Below, piece after piece: positions 9,742-22,289 of a stretch of DNA of 41,120 bases. The position numbers were made by a program, and so were the translations under genes. The DNA lies in the NCBI GenBank assembly GCA_033557685.1, contig JAWQRN010000076.1, positions 1-41,120 of the forward strand. The letters run 5' to 3'. The notes under the pieces are model-generated. The model made no database searches, was not told the DNA's origin, and saw nothing but the letters and a program-made list of their open reading frames with translations. The stretch comes from Sperchopsis tessellata. Its lineage: Eukaryota > Arthropoda > Insecta > Coleoptera > Hydrophilidae. Each line of letters starts with the position of its first letter. Positions within the stretch are counted from its first letter, which is position 1.

Positions 9742-9770
9742 AGCCAAACAAATCAACCAACCAACCAACC
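9742..9770 (+). repeat. CAAC-rich simple tail, possible SINE/LINE 3' end
   Basis: GCCAAACAAATCAACCAACC continues with further CCAA units. A short tandem of ACCA/CAAC after GCGCCCTAAGCC looks like the 3' tail of a short retroposon, but no body is recognised upstream. Confidence 0.35.
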
Positions 9771-9774
9771 CTGA

Positions 9775-12700
9775 TTTAATTTTGATGAAGCCCTTGTTTA
9801 AACATGTAAAATGGCAATCATGACGATTTAATTTCTTAATGAATTAGGTACTTAAAGTTTATGTTGAAATACTTTATAAGCATTTCGTCATAACTTATGA
9901 TGTCATTTTTGGGTAAATCTAAACTAAACTTTCTGCAGTTACATATTATAATGTTACTCAAGACACTAGTTCTTCGCTTAGTGGAGTTTTATAACGTAAC
10001 TAAAAATTTATATGAACAGTTAATATTTCCTTACATTCTTATCAACTTTCAGCTAGTGTTACCACCCAACCATAAATAACGTAAGAGTGTGTTTCTTTTA
10101 TGTATGATTATTTGTTTCCTTGTGTAATTATTTTGATTAACAAATATTCTATCACCAGCCTATGAATTATAATTTGTTTTATTAAGATTAAAATAAAATG
10201 TATCATTATAAATGTGCAATTGTAACTTTTCTAAACACTTAACATAACTGCTAAAATTAATTACTGCCTGAATTTCACTTTTCAGTAACACAGCTTACTT
10301 ATGATATATAACTTGCTCTGGTTACATTCTACGTTATAGAATTGACGAACTAGCATTAAATTATATTTTTACAAATATTAAGTTACACTATTAAATTTTA
10401 AATCAACTGAAAATTTAAGTTGTGAATTAGATTTAACAACAACACATCCAATATTAAATTGTTTCAAATTTTGTTTGTGCGATTCTTGTAACTGTTTACC
10501 TTAGTATTTAATTAATTTCAGTCATTATTTACGGATATAATTGTATTTTGTATTAATATTGGAAAGATAATCAATAAACATTATGTTTAGGTTAAAATCA
10601 TCCTGGTATTTGGGAAACTCTCACTTTTACTGAATCGGAGTAGGAAGTTTTGAGTTTTGTTCGTAAACTTTGACCTAGAAATTTCTATTCTCCCTTGAAG
10701 TATTTAAGTTTCATGCGAGTGGGTCCGTTGATTTTACTGAAGTCGAACACAACGGAGAACTCTTCCCTAGAGACCGCCATCTCACCGCAGTTCACATTGC
10801 CACCACAAAAAATATACCTGACCAAACTTGAAAAATAATCTTTCATAAAAAAAATCCAAGTGTGTAAAAATATACAATCCTGAAATTCTTATTGTGCAGG
10901 GCAGTTTCTACAGCTTTTAATGTTGTTTCGTTTAAAAAAATTCTAAAGGGAAAAAAGTTCGATATCAATTGAAATGGCATTAAAATCATTTAGTTTGCAA
11001 AATATAGCATAAAAGTGTGTCGTTCATTACTGATAATCTAAACCTAAGTAGTTATACTAAAGATAAAATATCTTTATGTTCATTTATTACAACTATTTCT
11101 TGCAACTAATATATTTAAATAGTAAGAATCAAAACACTGCAAGGTGCATATCCTCCAAAACCTTTGAATTACTTCACCTCAAGAAAAAGGCAATCGTATA
11201 TACTTTCAGTGTGTAAGGGAATTATGTCTTTATTAGAATAAATGATTTGCGACACCATTTATTTGAGGGAAGAATGATTGAGATTGTTCTATGAAGTTTT
11301 TAAAGAAGGGAAAGATAATAGTGCCTCTCGAAATCTAATTAAATAAATCATTAAATGAGATGAGTAAACGCACGGGTGCTAGCTTTATGCGATGCCGCAT
11401 CACCACGGATTCAAGTATTTATCCAGACAAGATTTATTTGAAAAATAAATTTGACAAGGGCTGGAATTTAAACTGTATTTAATATGTGTGAATACGAGAA
11501 ACAAAAAATTGTCTCGCGAAATAAAGCTAAGTTTGGTTAGCCAATTCACTGCACTAGGCTAAATGACGAGAAAGTTGAGGTCATAATAAGTGCATACAAA
11601 CTGTTGTATAGTGAATCTGCTATCGCAGTATCTTGAAAAAACTATGTGAATGTTTAGCCAAAGTAATAACATATTCATCACCAAGAAAGTTCTACTAATC
11701 AAACTAAGATGTTAGTACCTCTGAAAACCATTCTAAGTAAAATTCTCGTAATATACCCTATGTTATATACATTTTACTACAAATATTTGGGCATTGTGTT
11801 CCTTTAAGAAAGGAGAATATATGGGCTTTGGCGGAATAGTTTGTGAAGGAGCTTAACAGCTGCTCTTGCGAGATTAGTGAAACTGGAATTTTGGTCGGCG
11901 AGAGTACAAAGAGTCTTATTAACATGTGTTGTCCACGATATTATATTGTACGGGGTAAAAAAAATTAGTAAAGTTGGAAATTATGTACGGATTTTTCAGA
12001 ATTAAATTATTATAACAGATATTGCTTATTATATTTGTGGGTGAAAATATAAAATTGAATCTTTCATTTTAATATTGCCACTTTGTATAATAAAAACTCA
12101 CTTGTTCATATGTTAAAATAAACCAGAAACCACCTACAGAATGACCTAATCCTTTTATTTTATAAAATCATATTATTCTTTAATATTTTTGCCTTTCAGT
12201 TATTGTTAATAAAGTATGGTCGGAATGAGTTATCACTTATACGTTAGGAGTATTATTCACTACAGTAGGTAATGGTTTAAGAATTATGCCATTTGGAAAG
12301 ACCAATTCACTTACAGTACATAGGGCAGTATAATATAATCTAGAATAATATAAAAGTTTCTCGTTCATTCAACAATATACAAAAATACCATATTCCGAGA
12401 GATAATTATTAATTACTTAAAATTAGTAGCATATCTGGGTGTCCACTGTAATCATGGTATTAATCCCGGAACTCATGTCGTTTACATATAAATGAAATAA
12501 GAGATGGCATAATTTCCGAATGAATATCTGTATAAAAATTGTTAATATGTCTATTTTTAAAATTATATGAAGAGTAGAAGCTAAATATTTTTAAGGAATT
12601 TCTATAAATTGAAATGAACAAACTAAACTGGAATGGTTATAAATAGCTGGACTGTAATATAGAATGAAATAATAAGTATCCCTCAACATTATGAATTAGA

Positions 12701-13825
12701 AAGGAAAATTTAAAATTTTTCGGTTTTTTTCTTATTTCTTATTTTTTTTTTCGTGTAGAGTCAATTCTGTGTAAGAAGACAGTAACGTCATCATGAACAG
12801 TCAATGTAGACAAGTACAAATTTGTAACTAAGAAGATAACAGCTTTCGGATTTTATCAAAGTGAAATTTTCAGTGATCTGAAATTTAGTAGCGATACTGG
12901 CGATCTCGCTTTGATTCTTAATGTCGTCCTGTCTTCTTATATTGTGTGTATATTAATTCTACATACAAATTATGTTAAAGCAAAATATAATTTATACACA
13001 CACAGTAGTGTTTAGTGATCTCGTAAATATGTCCATCCATTAATGTCATGCAAGATAGATCGTACAGTATTGCAGAACACTTGAAATAATAAAAAAAAGC
13101 GTGTGAATGAATCCATGTAGAAAAATTTCCACATCAGTTAGAGATTGCCGCAACAGTTAGTAATATATTATTATGTATAGAAACATTTTGAAAATTAGAG
13201 GTAAAATATTAATTTGTCTCAAAACTAACAGAATAACAGGTCTAATTTCATAAAGCTGAAGTATCAATAGATTAAAATAATTGAATAAATGAACAGAATA
13301 TTCCATAATATTGGAAATTAAACTTTTAGCAATAGTTACATCAGGTCAATTTTGGTTCGGTAATAAATGTTTGCTAATACTATCTAGATTTCTAAACATT
13401 AGTAGGGCTTTTGCTTGAATAAATTTGCATTTTTCAAGTTATAAATAATATATCTTACAGCGACTTATCTCAGACTGTTTTTTTGAGGAAATGATTTTAC
13501 ACTTTGTTTAGGTACACTTTAATACTGTATTCTTAGAGATATTTTACATGTTCCCAAATGGTGTGTTACGTATTTTAGTATAAGATGTACTGTAACAGTA
13601 TTTTTGGAATCTTAATTTGATGTATATACCCGTTGGTTAAAAACTTAAGCAACTCCAACATTCAATTTTCGAAGATTTGTACGTCATTGTATATAATTTA
13701 TATACCACTCAGATGATGTGAAACAATACATATATTTTATATTACTGAATCTATGGTAGAAAACAACACTGGGGCAGCAAGACTGCCAGTGAGAGAAAGA
13801 CACGGTTACCAAGGCATGGATTTAA
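9775..13825. other. Long AT-rich stretch, no gene recognised
   Basis: Four kilobases with stops in every frame. Two slightly GC-richer patches stand out. At about 10684-10800 on the minus strand an open, coding-like run gives GEMAVSREEFSVVFDFSKIN and ends in a stop. At about 11820-11935 the text is locally GC-richer with no motif. Neither was identified. A T-rich run lies near 12723-12755. Confidence 0.55.
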
Positions 13826-13829
13826 ATCT

Positions 13830-13892
13830 GAAATGAGTGATTAATGTTAAGCCAAATCAGCAGAAATAGGCCGACGGGAAAAAAACACAAAC
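13830..13892 (+). repeat. 3' fragment of the tRNA-derived SINE
   Basis: CAGCAGAAATAGGCCGACGG followed by an A-rich tail matches the 3' end of the SINE at 4165-4196 (one transition in the core). Only ~60 bp are recognisable; the tRNA-like head is missing or too diverged. Confidence 0.55.
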
Positions 13893-14307
13893 TATGGCCG
13901 ATATAAAACAGTTGGAATTTTTTATTCAAAAAGTAATTTTTAGTTCTAATATTACTGCTAAGATTATACTGATTGTCTAAGTACAAATTATTTATGGAAT
14001 GGCGAATTTGCTTACAAATTATAGAAACGCTAAATGTTGTTATTTTAAAATTATTATAATTTCTTAAATTATTAATCTACATTGTTAACATAAAAACACA
14101 AAATAATAAAAAAACAATACATGTTGTCATTTTGAAGAAATTTTCGATATTTACATATTTTCTACGTATTTTCTAGTTTATATTGAAAGAATTCCACAAA
14201 CGGAGAAATTTCATGTCTTTGTATGTAAGGCTATTTTTTTTAGGAAAAGTAACACTGCAAAGTTGAAGAAACTATGGGCAGAGGCTGCATATTACTTGCA
14301 ACTTAAA
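13893..14307. other. No gene seen
   Basis: AT-rich spacer up to the 3' tail of the I-clade LINE. Confidence 0.5.
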
Positions 14308-14310
14308 GCG

Positions 14311-14340
14311 TTTGTTTATTTGTTTATTTGTTTATTTGTT
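14311..14340 (-). repeat. Tandem 3' tail of the I-clade LINE
   Basis: The plus strand shows three to four TTTGTTTA units; on the element's own strand this is a repeated TAAACAAA tail. Short tandem tails instead of poly(A) are characteristic of several non-LTR clades, including I elements, and the tail fixes the element's 3' end and orientation. Confidence 0.75.
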
Positions 14341-14749
14341 TGTATTGTTTTGGTCGCTTCAAATAAGGTTTTAATATTGTATATATCACAGAGAGAAGCG
14401 TTATCACAGGTGTAGCATATAGTGTTTAATTTCTATCAAAGTCAAATGTCACATTTGTTGCAAAGCAAAATTTGATCACAAAGATTGCGTATCACGGATT
14501 AAATTTGTGTTATCAGATTGACCTGTTTAAGTTAAGCCAACAACCTGATTATTACTAATTGGTCATTTTGAAGGATTTAGTTTGCTGGGAGTAGCGATAA
14601 CATTGTTCCAAGATGTGGACCACAGTTAAAGGAACATTACATAAGTCATATATCGGTGGAGGCTCTCCAGTCTATATTTTTGATAAGATGATTTCCATGG
14701 TTTAATTGTATCCTTTATCAGTCTCAATTTGTTGGGAAACACATGCGCC

Positions 14750-15215
14750 CACCGTTGTTACCATTTATTGATCACTTTATTTTTAATACCTCCTTTAATG
14801 TCACTAAGCGTAACAGAGAAGAAATTATACCCTACATTAGCAGCTTGCCTGGCAGCCTGATCAGTGCGCATATTTTCAAAGATGCCCATGTGACTCGGTA
14901 CCTACAGAAAGATCACATCCTTATATTACTTGTGTATATGATATTCTATGCCCCGTATTTGTGTGATCAGAGGATTAATTGGCATATAGTGTGACAAGGA
15001 TTTCAGATCAATCAGGCTATCAGATATTATGAGAAATTTTTTGAATTGAGAAATTAATACTAAAATTAGGGCAACTCTACGAGAAAGAAGTTCAGCACTC
15101 AATATAGATGAACAAAGGTCAAGCTTTCTCTTGATGGAAACTGGTTAGTAAACAGCAGCAAAACCGATATCATCCTCGGACTTTGAACCATCCGTAAGCA
15201 CTTGCTGTGATTTGG
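14750..15215 (-). pseudogene. RNase H domain of the I-clade LINE
   Basis: The minus strand reads VLTDGSKSEDDIGFAAV (catalytic Asp in TDGS, 15181-15201), SILSAELLSRRVAL (catalytic Glu), then KKFLIISDSLIDLKSL (catalytic Asp in SDS, 15013-15027). After one stop it continues FL*VPSHMGIFENMRTDQAA, in which the last acidic position of RNase H (usually in an NExAD block) survives as TD. The domain ends near 14750 with VINKW and a stop. In the family this domain degrades the RNA strand during insertion. Three stops (after FSDNT, after AAVY, and before VPSHMG) break this copy. Confidence 0.8.
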
Positions 15216-15450
15216 CAAACTATGTATTATCTGAAAATACCGCTGATACTATTCTATTCGGGTTGTTGACATTTTTGGGAGGTCATGCAAATCGAAAAGA
15301 ACTTTGGGTTTGTGAATCCTCCAAGGAGGTGCTTTAGAGAAAATACGGGATAGAATTTCAAATGGGAGAATGGTTCGTAACTCATTAAGGGCATACTGGA
15401 CTCGGTAAGATAGTAGCAATTGCTTCTTTTGGTGAGGAAGATATTCTATT

Positions 15451-16922
15451 TCAGTGGTGGGGCCTAATATGCGAGGGATGAGATGGAGCAGATCTAATAT
15501 ATGTGACATAGGACATAAGGAGAAAGTCTCTACGGGAACTAAGAGATGGTTCACCACTCTTAACATAAAGACTCTCAACAGGACTTGTGCGAAAGGCTCC
15601 GGTGGCCAGATGAATCCCCCTGTGATGAATTGTGTCCAATCTTGCCAAATTTGTCTTGGCAGTTGAACCATAAACAATGCTACCATAGTCAAGTCTGGAT
15701 CTTATCAACATTATATACATGGATAGAGGACACTTGCTGCCAGATCCCCAAAAGGAGTGACTCCACAATCTCATTAAATTTATCAATAGAATTTTAAGAG
15801 AATCAAAATATCGTCGCCAAGTTTGTCTTGAGTCAAAAGTCAAGCCCAAATATTTGACAGAGTCCATAAAGGGACCTCGTCCACCTCTGAGGGAAATTCT
15901 TGTTGGAAATGGTGATGTGCGCTTTCTTGCAAAAAGAACATCTATGGTCTTGGATGGCGAAATGATAAATCTATTTCTATCACCACCTTTTCAAATTTCT
16001 GATGCAGTTTTGGATAGATCTTTGGGACGAAGGCACATGGTCAGTAGTGCATAGAATGGTTATGTCATCCACAAATAATAAAGGTCGGATTGGTAAATGG
16101 ATATAATTAATATCATCATTTATAGCCACAGCAAACAGAGTGCAGCTGAGAGTGGAACCCTGTAGTACTCTGTTCACCTGCACATGGGTATCAGATACGG
16201 TGTCTCCAAGACATACACGAAAAGTTCTGTTGGACAGGAAGTTTACTATGGAATGAAGGAGGTGTTCTCTTAAGCCCCGTCCATGCATGCGCCTAATAAT
16301 GCCATATCGTCCTGTAGTATCATAAGCTTTTAGCAGGTAAAAAAAACAGCATTTTTTTCCTTTCTGTACAAAAAGGCTTTTGTTTTTGAGTATTCAGGCA
16401 GTCGACACTAGATCGCCCTGTCTAAAGCTACATTTTCTTCTAGAACTTTGCACAAGCAGCTGGATAGTGCGATCGGTCTATAACTGACCGGTGAAAATCG
16501 ATCTTAACCTGACTTAAGGACGGGAATAATTACATCAACTTTTCTCTTAGTAGGGAATGTCTCACCAGACCATATGCTGTTATAAAACTGAAGGAGTCTT
16601 TGTTGGTTTGTTGGATCAAGATATTTAATCATTTTAAATGTATCCGGTTTGCTCCTGGAGCAGAGTCTCTCAATTTTCCAAGTACTGAGGCAAGTTCCTA
16701 AGTTGAATATGGCTCGTTATACTGCTCAATTTGATCTGTGTAGTTTATTAGGCATTCTTTATGTTCTATAGTAGCCTTATAAGTTTGTAAATTCGGTGTG
16801 TAATGCCTGGAATCGAAGATAGTTGCAAAGGAGGCGGCTAGAGCATTACCTAAATCACCCCGATTTGTGATGACCGATAAACCTATCTGTAGAGATGGTA
16901 TATATTCCCTTTTTAACTCCAC
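15451..16922 (-). pseudogene. Reverse transcriptase domain of the I-clade LINE
   Basis: From N to C on the minus strand: LGNALAASFATIFDS (16870-16800), WSGETFPTKRKVDVIIPVLK (16580-16500), VSYRPIALSSCLCKVLEENV (16490-16430), HSIVNFLSNRTFRVCLGD (16250-16200), VNRVLQGSTLSCTLFA (GVPQGS-like block), and LLFVDDITILC with the catalytic FVDD at 16064-16075. The thumb follows: SVKYLGLTFDSRQTWRRYFD, RSRLDYGSIVYGSTAKTNLA and GAFRTSPVESLYV. These blocks occur in the right order and spacing for a non-LTR RT, but several frame shifts separate them (for example between 15867 and 15980 and around 16300-16430), and the first palm motif with its Asp is damaged. Confidence 0.85.
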
Positions 16923-17212
16923 ACATCCTGGGACGTAGTAGAAGAATTAAAGGATGAAACATAATTGAACTAGGATTGCTTTTTGCTCTTAGCTATAGTG
17001 TTCCTGGCATTAGGTTTTTTCTGTTTATAAAAATCCAAATTGGTTGATGTCATATTTTGCTTAAACCATCAGAAAGCTTGATTCCTCTCTTAAAGAGCCT
17101 TTCTGATTGCAGGCATCCACCATGGGGCCCTTATAATGGTAGAGGGTGTCGAAGTAGGAATAATATTTTATGCTGGCAAGAGGTTCAAGTTTGGGATGGA
17201 CATTTCTCCCTG

Positions 17213-17838
17213 TCAGCTATACGTAAATTCCAGCCTAGGGCAATTTTGATAGTTGGAGTGATTGACTATGGGAAATGGATCACTACCCGACATGTCATGA
17301 TAAACAGACCACTCAAATCCTGGTACCAAATAAGGGGATACAAGGTACAAGTCTATATTTAAAAACGTTTTTGGGCCACTAGCAAAATGATTGGCATCGT
17401 CATTAATTAACAGGCAGTTGCTGTGGTTATCAAGAGAGTTGAAAATAAAAGAACCTTGATTGTCCTCAGTTACTAAGCCCCACAACGGATTATGAGCGTT
17501 AAAGTCACCCAAGATCATATACGGGGACGGAAGTTGTTGTACAAGGTCTTCATAGTCGTGTTCATTTAGATCAGCGCCAGGTGGGAGATATATTGAAACA
17601 AGGGTCCGGTGAGTAGGAAATTGCAACGGAATTGCTACTATCTCGAAGGAAGTGGTTAGGTAGATGGGTTTAGCGTATACATTTTTTTGATCATTATAGT
17701 CCCACCTCCACAAACTCTCTCAGGGTTTGGTCTGTTTTTCACATATAGTTCATATAATTTGTGCTCTGGCTGGTGAGATGAGCGAAAATTTAGCTCTTGT
17801 AGGCATATGGCTACCGGATTTCGTTTATTGATCAACAA
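17213..17838 (-). pseudogene. AP-type endonuclease domain of the I-clade LINE
   Basis: The minus strand gives NPVAICLQELNFR (catalytic Glu of the LQE motif), KNRPNPERVCGGGTIM, then after a frame shift near 17660-17710 VSIYLPPGADLNE, MILGDFNAHNPLWG (17509-17477 region, with Asp and Asn of the GDFNAH motif) and DMSGSDPFPIVNHSN (the SDHxPI motif with His replaced by Pro). The lost His is a catalytic residue, so this nuclease would be inactive even without the frame break. The usual N-terminal WNxNG block is not recognisable. Confidence 0.8.
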
Positions 17839-18279
17839 GTCAACAAGTTCATTGTAAGAAGTAGGATATAGTTAATTTATAACTATGACTGTCCATGTCT
17901 AAGGTGTCCATCATCTCAGCTGTCTGCATTTCTGACGCAGTTATAAGTGTTGAGGATAAGGGTTGTGGTTGGCGAGACCTCTTAGATTTGTTTGGGCCTC
18001 CCTTTGATTAATTGACTTTTATTGGTTTAGTGAAAAAGGTTTTAGCTATCTCATCTATTGATGACGTTGAGGAATTTTTTTCGCATCAGTAAGTTTTAAA
18101 TTTTTCAATATCTAGTTGACCACTAGTGGGGTGGCTCAAAAGTGAGTGGCCAGGAAAACCTCTCTCTCCCGAATCTGACAAAACACCATTAAAGGAGTTT
18201 GAAGGAGAAACATTTTTACCCATTTAGGTCCCATGAGTAGCTGGAGAAATAAAAATCGCTTGCGGCTGAGCCCACCATC

Positions 18280-18925
18280 ACCACAAGAACGTCTGCAATA
18301 CTGCCGGGTGCGACCCGGTTTCCAGAAAGCATCATTAACGACCCACTAATGTCATTCCCTCGGCACTATAGCATTACACCTGAAGATTACATGTGCACAT
18401 GTGGATGAGTGTGTATTGTGTGAATGTACGTGCGTGTAGGGTCACTTTAATCGCCTCTTACGATACTTAGTGACCGTTACGGTGAAACTATTATACCTCG
18501 CTCCCAACTTTAAATGAGCTGAAAAATTTTGATATAGCGTCGAAATTGATTTACAAAAGCCATTTCTGCTAGCGTAGAATACCATATAACAATGTAAATA
18601 GCGAATATGTTTCACATCTGAAAGTACTTTTTTATGGTACTGGGATCAAGCCCATTTACCTTTAATTATTAACAAAAAAATTAAGCTGCATTAGGATATA
18701 AACGAGGACACATTTCTTCACGTCAAGGAAACCATCGTGACCATTTTGACATAGACAGACGTACCATGAACCCCGGTTTAGAGGAGGACTAATAAACGGG
18801 AGGATTTGAAACAAGACAGCTACATACTATAAAATCAAATTTCCTGTATTATTTTAAATCTTAATATTTTCATTTAAAAGAAATTCCAGTACTCGTAAAT
18901 ATTCTTACTAGTAAGTGCAAAAAAG
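18280..18925. other. Upstream flank of the I-clade LINE, no gene recognised
   Basis: 18280-18510 is GC-richer and on the minus strand reads GTATCGTAAGAGGCGATTAA and neighbouring phrases I associate with 5' regions of arthropod LINEs, so it may belong to the element. 18510-18925 is AT-rich with nothing recognised. Confidence 0.35.
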
Positions 18926-18929
18926 AATA

Positions 18930-19330
18930 CAATATCAGCGGGTAAAAAACATCCACAGTTTTAATAATAAGTTTGTAGTACTTCGTACATAATTCGGGAA
19001 GCCAAAAAAGATATGATTCAAGTCACATCTCTCATAACCGCAACTGCAGTTGGGCGACTCCAATATTCTAATTTTAAATAGATGGTAGAGATGGTTTGAA
19101 GTATTAAAATCCAAATGCCAAGGTCTACCAGAAACTGACGGTTGTATAAGGACTTATTGAGTAGGTTTTCCACTATCAAGATTATTTATATATTTTACAA
19201 CAGACATAATGTCAGACTTGGTAGGAGCTGAATTACAAAATTGACTGTCGTCATGCTTGCCTTAGCCAACTCATGTGCTTTTTCATTAGGAACAATACCG
19301 ATATATGTCTTAACCCATGCAAAATCAATT
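18930..19330 (-). pseudogene. C-terminal end of a second RNase-H-bearing LINE (R1/I-like)
   Basis: The minus strand reads WVKTYIGIVPNEKAHELAKA (19325-19250), the WVKAHxGIxGNExAD end of RNase H with the catalytic Asp replaced by His. This is followed, after disruptions, by GRPWHLDFNTSNHLY and SPNCSCGYERCDLNHIFFG (19080-18990), the Cys-Cys-His tail typical of R1/I-like LINE ORF2 C-termini. Nothing upstream of the RNase H end is recognisable, so only the 3' end survives; 3' fragments are the usual product of incomplete reverse transcription. It is a different family from the 14.3-18.3 kb element. Confidence 0.65.
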
Positions 19331-19334
19331 ATTT

Positions 19335-21120
19335 TTCCTTTTTTACGGTTCATCTGAAAGTAGATGTCTATAAATATAGGAGCTGTTTCAACAATGATAA
19401 GTACTTAAATCAACGGTTGAATACTCAACATCGAAAAAATCAGCATCATTTATCTCTTACAAACATGAATTATCATATTGATATTAACTTTCCTTGAAAA
19501 AGGGTTGTATAGAAAAGAATCACGTATATGCTTACAATTCGCATTTGTGGACACTTATTTTCCATTTCTTTTAATTTTTTATCCCCACAATATTGATAAA
19601 ACTATATTTGCATAGGTAATGAGTTCAATAACTTGTAGGTTCGGAAGGAATTAAGGTCATGAGTTTACCTATGTGAATGTGTGTGTGTGTGGAAAAATTT
19701 TATTGTCCAGGAATACCAGTTGCTACTCAAAGTCTGTTATAAGTTTCGTGGAATTTGTGTATTTAATTAATATCAAAAATGTAGTGAGTAACGATATACA
19801 GTCGGTGACCTTAGATGATACAGAATATATATTTGACGATTTTAAATTTTTAGAATTAAATTATTTTCATCGTATAAACTGAAATAAGATAATCCAATAA
19901 TAATATTTATAAAAAAACAGGCAGCAAATTAGACTTTTATTTTCGTCATCTGTTGAAAACAAATCTGTCTGCAGAGAGATGTAATCCTTGTGTATTTTAA
20001 AATTGTATTATCCATTTTCGTTTTCGGTCTTTCTCGTAAAAATGACGCTCGCTCGGATGGCTTTTTCCTAGCAACTGTTGTATGCGATTGTAATACATGA
20101 GAATTATAGCCTGGTGATCAATCATGGACGGCATATTTCTATATTATTCGCTAGTTCGAAATTCTGAAAGTTGTAAATTATATATTTGTCATTTGTTTTG
20201 TTTGTTCAAGTTCCATCAATGATATTAATCGAAATGCCCAGGTGATGAGTAGCGGTATAATTTATAACGAAATGTACGTTCGCAACACATATGTTATCCA
20301 TACGTCAAACATTACCTTTTGTATTTGACAATAAACAATATCGGATCTAATAATTCTCAGTTTGGATAACACAATCAATCAAATGCTATTCGTGCTGTGG
20401 ACATTGATAGGAAAAATAAAACTAAATGATTCAAATCATATTGCAGTCGTTACCTCTTGGTATACTTTGTATTTGGTTTCGATGAGTCGGAGTTATCGCC
20501 TTATCGAATTAATTTGTATAGAAATAAAGTACTCTTTATATATAGAAATAAACTTAAATACTGCTACTAGTTAATATATTGTTAAGTAAATTTGGTTTGC
20601 TCGTCATAAAAGAATATTAGTACGAACATATTTTATAATAATAAAATTGCATTCAGGTTACACATTTTTATATATAATTGAAATAAGTTACCCCTATTTT
20701 TGCAAAGTTTAGGTTTAATTAGGGTGAATATTCTTTTTTATAATAAATTAAAATTCAGAAATACAACATATATATCAAATGGATTGATACACGATCCTTA
20801 CAATGACTACAACATCATTTTACTTCCCCATGCGTTGCTGAAGAAAGTATATTATATTGCGAACAATATCAACTTCCATGTTTCACTGGATTTACATAAT
20901 TCTACTTTTCTAATCCTTATTTGATAATTATTTAAATGATGCCTGTATGTTTGAAGATGTGTGTATCACTGTGTCAATCTTAAACATCTATATTATTGGT
21001 AACATGAATTAATTTTTTGATATGTATCTAGAATCGAAAACTGAAATATTAGAATGTTACTACAACTCTTACTAATTTTCCTAAAACTAAGTAGATTTTG
21101 GTTCATCTAGAGATATTACC
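19335..21120. other. AT-rich stretch, no gene seen
   Basis: About 1.8 kb with short Asn/Ile/Tyr-rich chance frames. A GTGTGTGTGTGTG run lies at 19678-19690. No motif was recognised. Confidence 0.55.
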
Positions 21121-21518
21121 AGGGAAATGAAATACCCGGGGTGGACAAAAACTAGCAGTGTCAGCGCCTGACCCAGACTGTGTGGCGGCACAAATCAAAG
21201 CTCTCTCTTACCCCTGGTGAAGAAATACACAAGAATGCAGATAAACCAAAGAATTGGTAAACGGTGTAGAACTAAATCGAGGTGTGGCCGGATAAACAGC
21301 AGAATTCCTCTCCTGAAAAGAAAAAACCCTTAAAGGCGGATGAACCGAACGGACTACTACATTAAAGATGTGAATGTCCCCAAGAAAATCATCATGACTT
21401 CATTCAGTACTAAATTAATTACCGGAGCTTCAATCAGGAGAAGAGCTTGAATGACACCAAGAAAATTAATGCCCAGCCAACTATAAACAGAGAAAATAAA
21501 GGAAAGTTCACAAATGAC

Positions 21519-22266
21519 TACCCAAAAAGAATTGGAACATGGAATGTCAGAAGTTTGTGCTAGCCAGGAAAATACACAATCAAACAACGGACATGCGACG
21601 AATGGACATAGTTATCTTAGGTGTTGGTGACGCATAATGGACAGATCATGGAGAATTCTCCATCAATAACTATCACATGTACTATTCGAGAGCAACGACG
21701 ACTTGTCACAAATACGGAGTAGCAATCGTAATCTCACAGAAGATTAAACAGACAGTCCTAAATATTAAGAACCAATCGATGTTATAATTCAGATCCCGCA
21801 CAGGTAAAATAAATATCATCCAAATATATGCCCCTCAGCAGATAAGCCCATTGAGGAAATAGAGGAATTATATAACCAACTGGATGAAATTATGAAAATA
21901 GTCAAAAACTCAGATGCCACCATTGTCCTGGGTGACTTTAACGCAAAAGTCGGGAATGAAAGAGTTGACGAGTATATCGGACCATATGGTCTTGGCAAAA
22001 GAAATGAGAAAGGTGAGAGGCTCATTGAATTTGCGCAAACTAGAAGCATGGTAATCACAAATACATTGTTCAAATTACGAAATAGAAGACTATACTTGTG
22101 GACATCAACAAGCTACACAATAGACAAAATAGTGCGTAAACAGATAGACTATATCCTAATCAACAAAAGATACAGAAAAACATACCCAAGCGCAGATGTT
22201 GGATCAGATCATAAACCGGTTGTAGCCACCTTGAAAATCAATCTAAATAATGTACAATCAAAATAA
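21519..22266 (+). pseudogene. Endonuclease domain of the RTE-like LINE
   Basis: KRIGTWNVRSL (21525-21557) is the WNVR start of the nuclease. A degenerate middle follows (TDHGEFSI-like, SRATTTCHKYGVAIV-like and IIQIYAPxS-like text in shifting frames). From 21892 a single open frame of 124 codons carries TIVLGDFNAKVGNERVDEY (GDFNAK at 21931-21948), GPYGLGKRNEKGERLIEFAQ, RKQIDYILINKRYR and DVGSDHKPVVATLKI (GSDH at 22201-22212), ending at a stop. The Asp/Asn and the SDH Asp-His pair are intact in this half. Family endonucleases nick the target DNA to prime reverse transcription. Confidence 0.8.
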
Positions 22267-22289
22267 TCGGAAGAACAAAATAGATACAA

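Larger units (their letters stand above)
14308..18270 (-). mobile_element. I-clade non-LTR retrotransposon (LINE), near full length, degenerate
   Basis: A ~4-kb minus-strand element with the complete ORF2 domain order: endonuclease (17838-17213), reverse transcriptase (16922-15451) and RNase H (15215-14750). The 3' end is the tandem tail at 14311-14340. Presence of RNase H places it in the I group rather than classic jockey. Its left end on this strand is uncertain: an open stretch MGKNVSPSNSFNGVLSDSG near 18222 looks like ORF1 or the start of ORF2, and GC-richer sequence continues to about 18510. Many stops and frameshifts are present. It is the largest recognisable unit in the window. Local GC is higher than in the flanks, as for several of the other element remnants here. 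Confidence 0.75.

Noticed and set aside
15454..15797. Plus-strand open frames of 70 codons each
   Set aside because: They lie antisense to the thumb region of the I-clade LINE RT.
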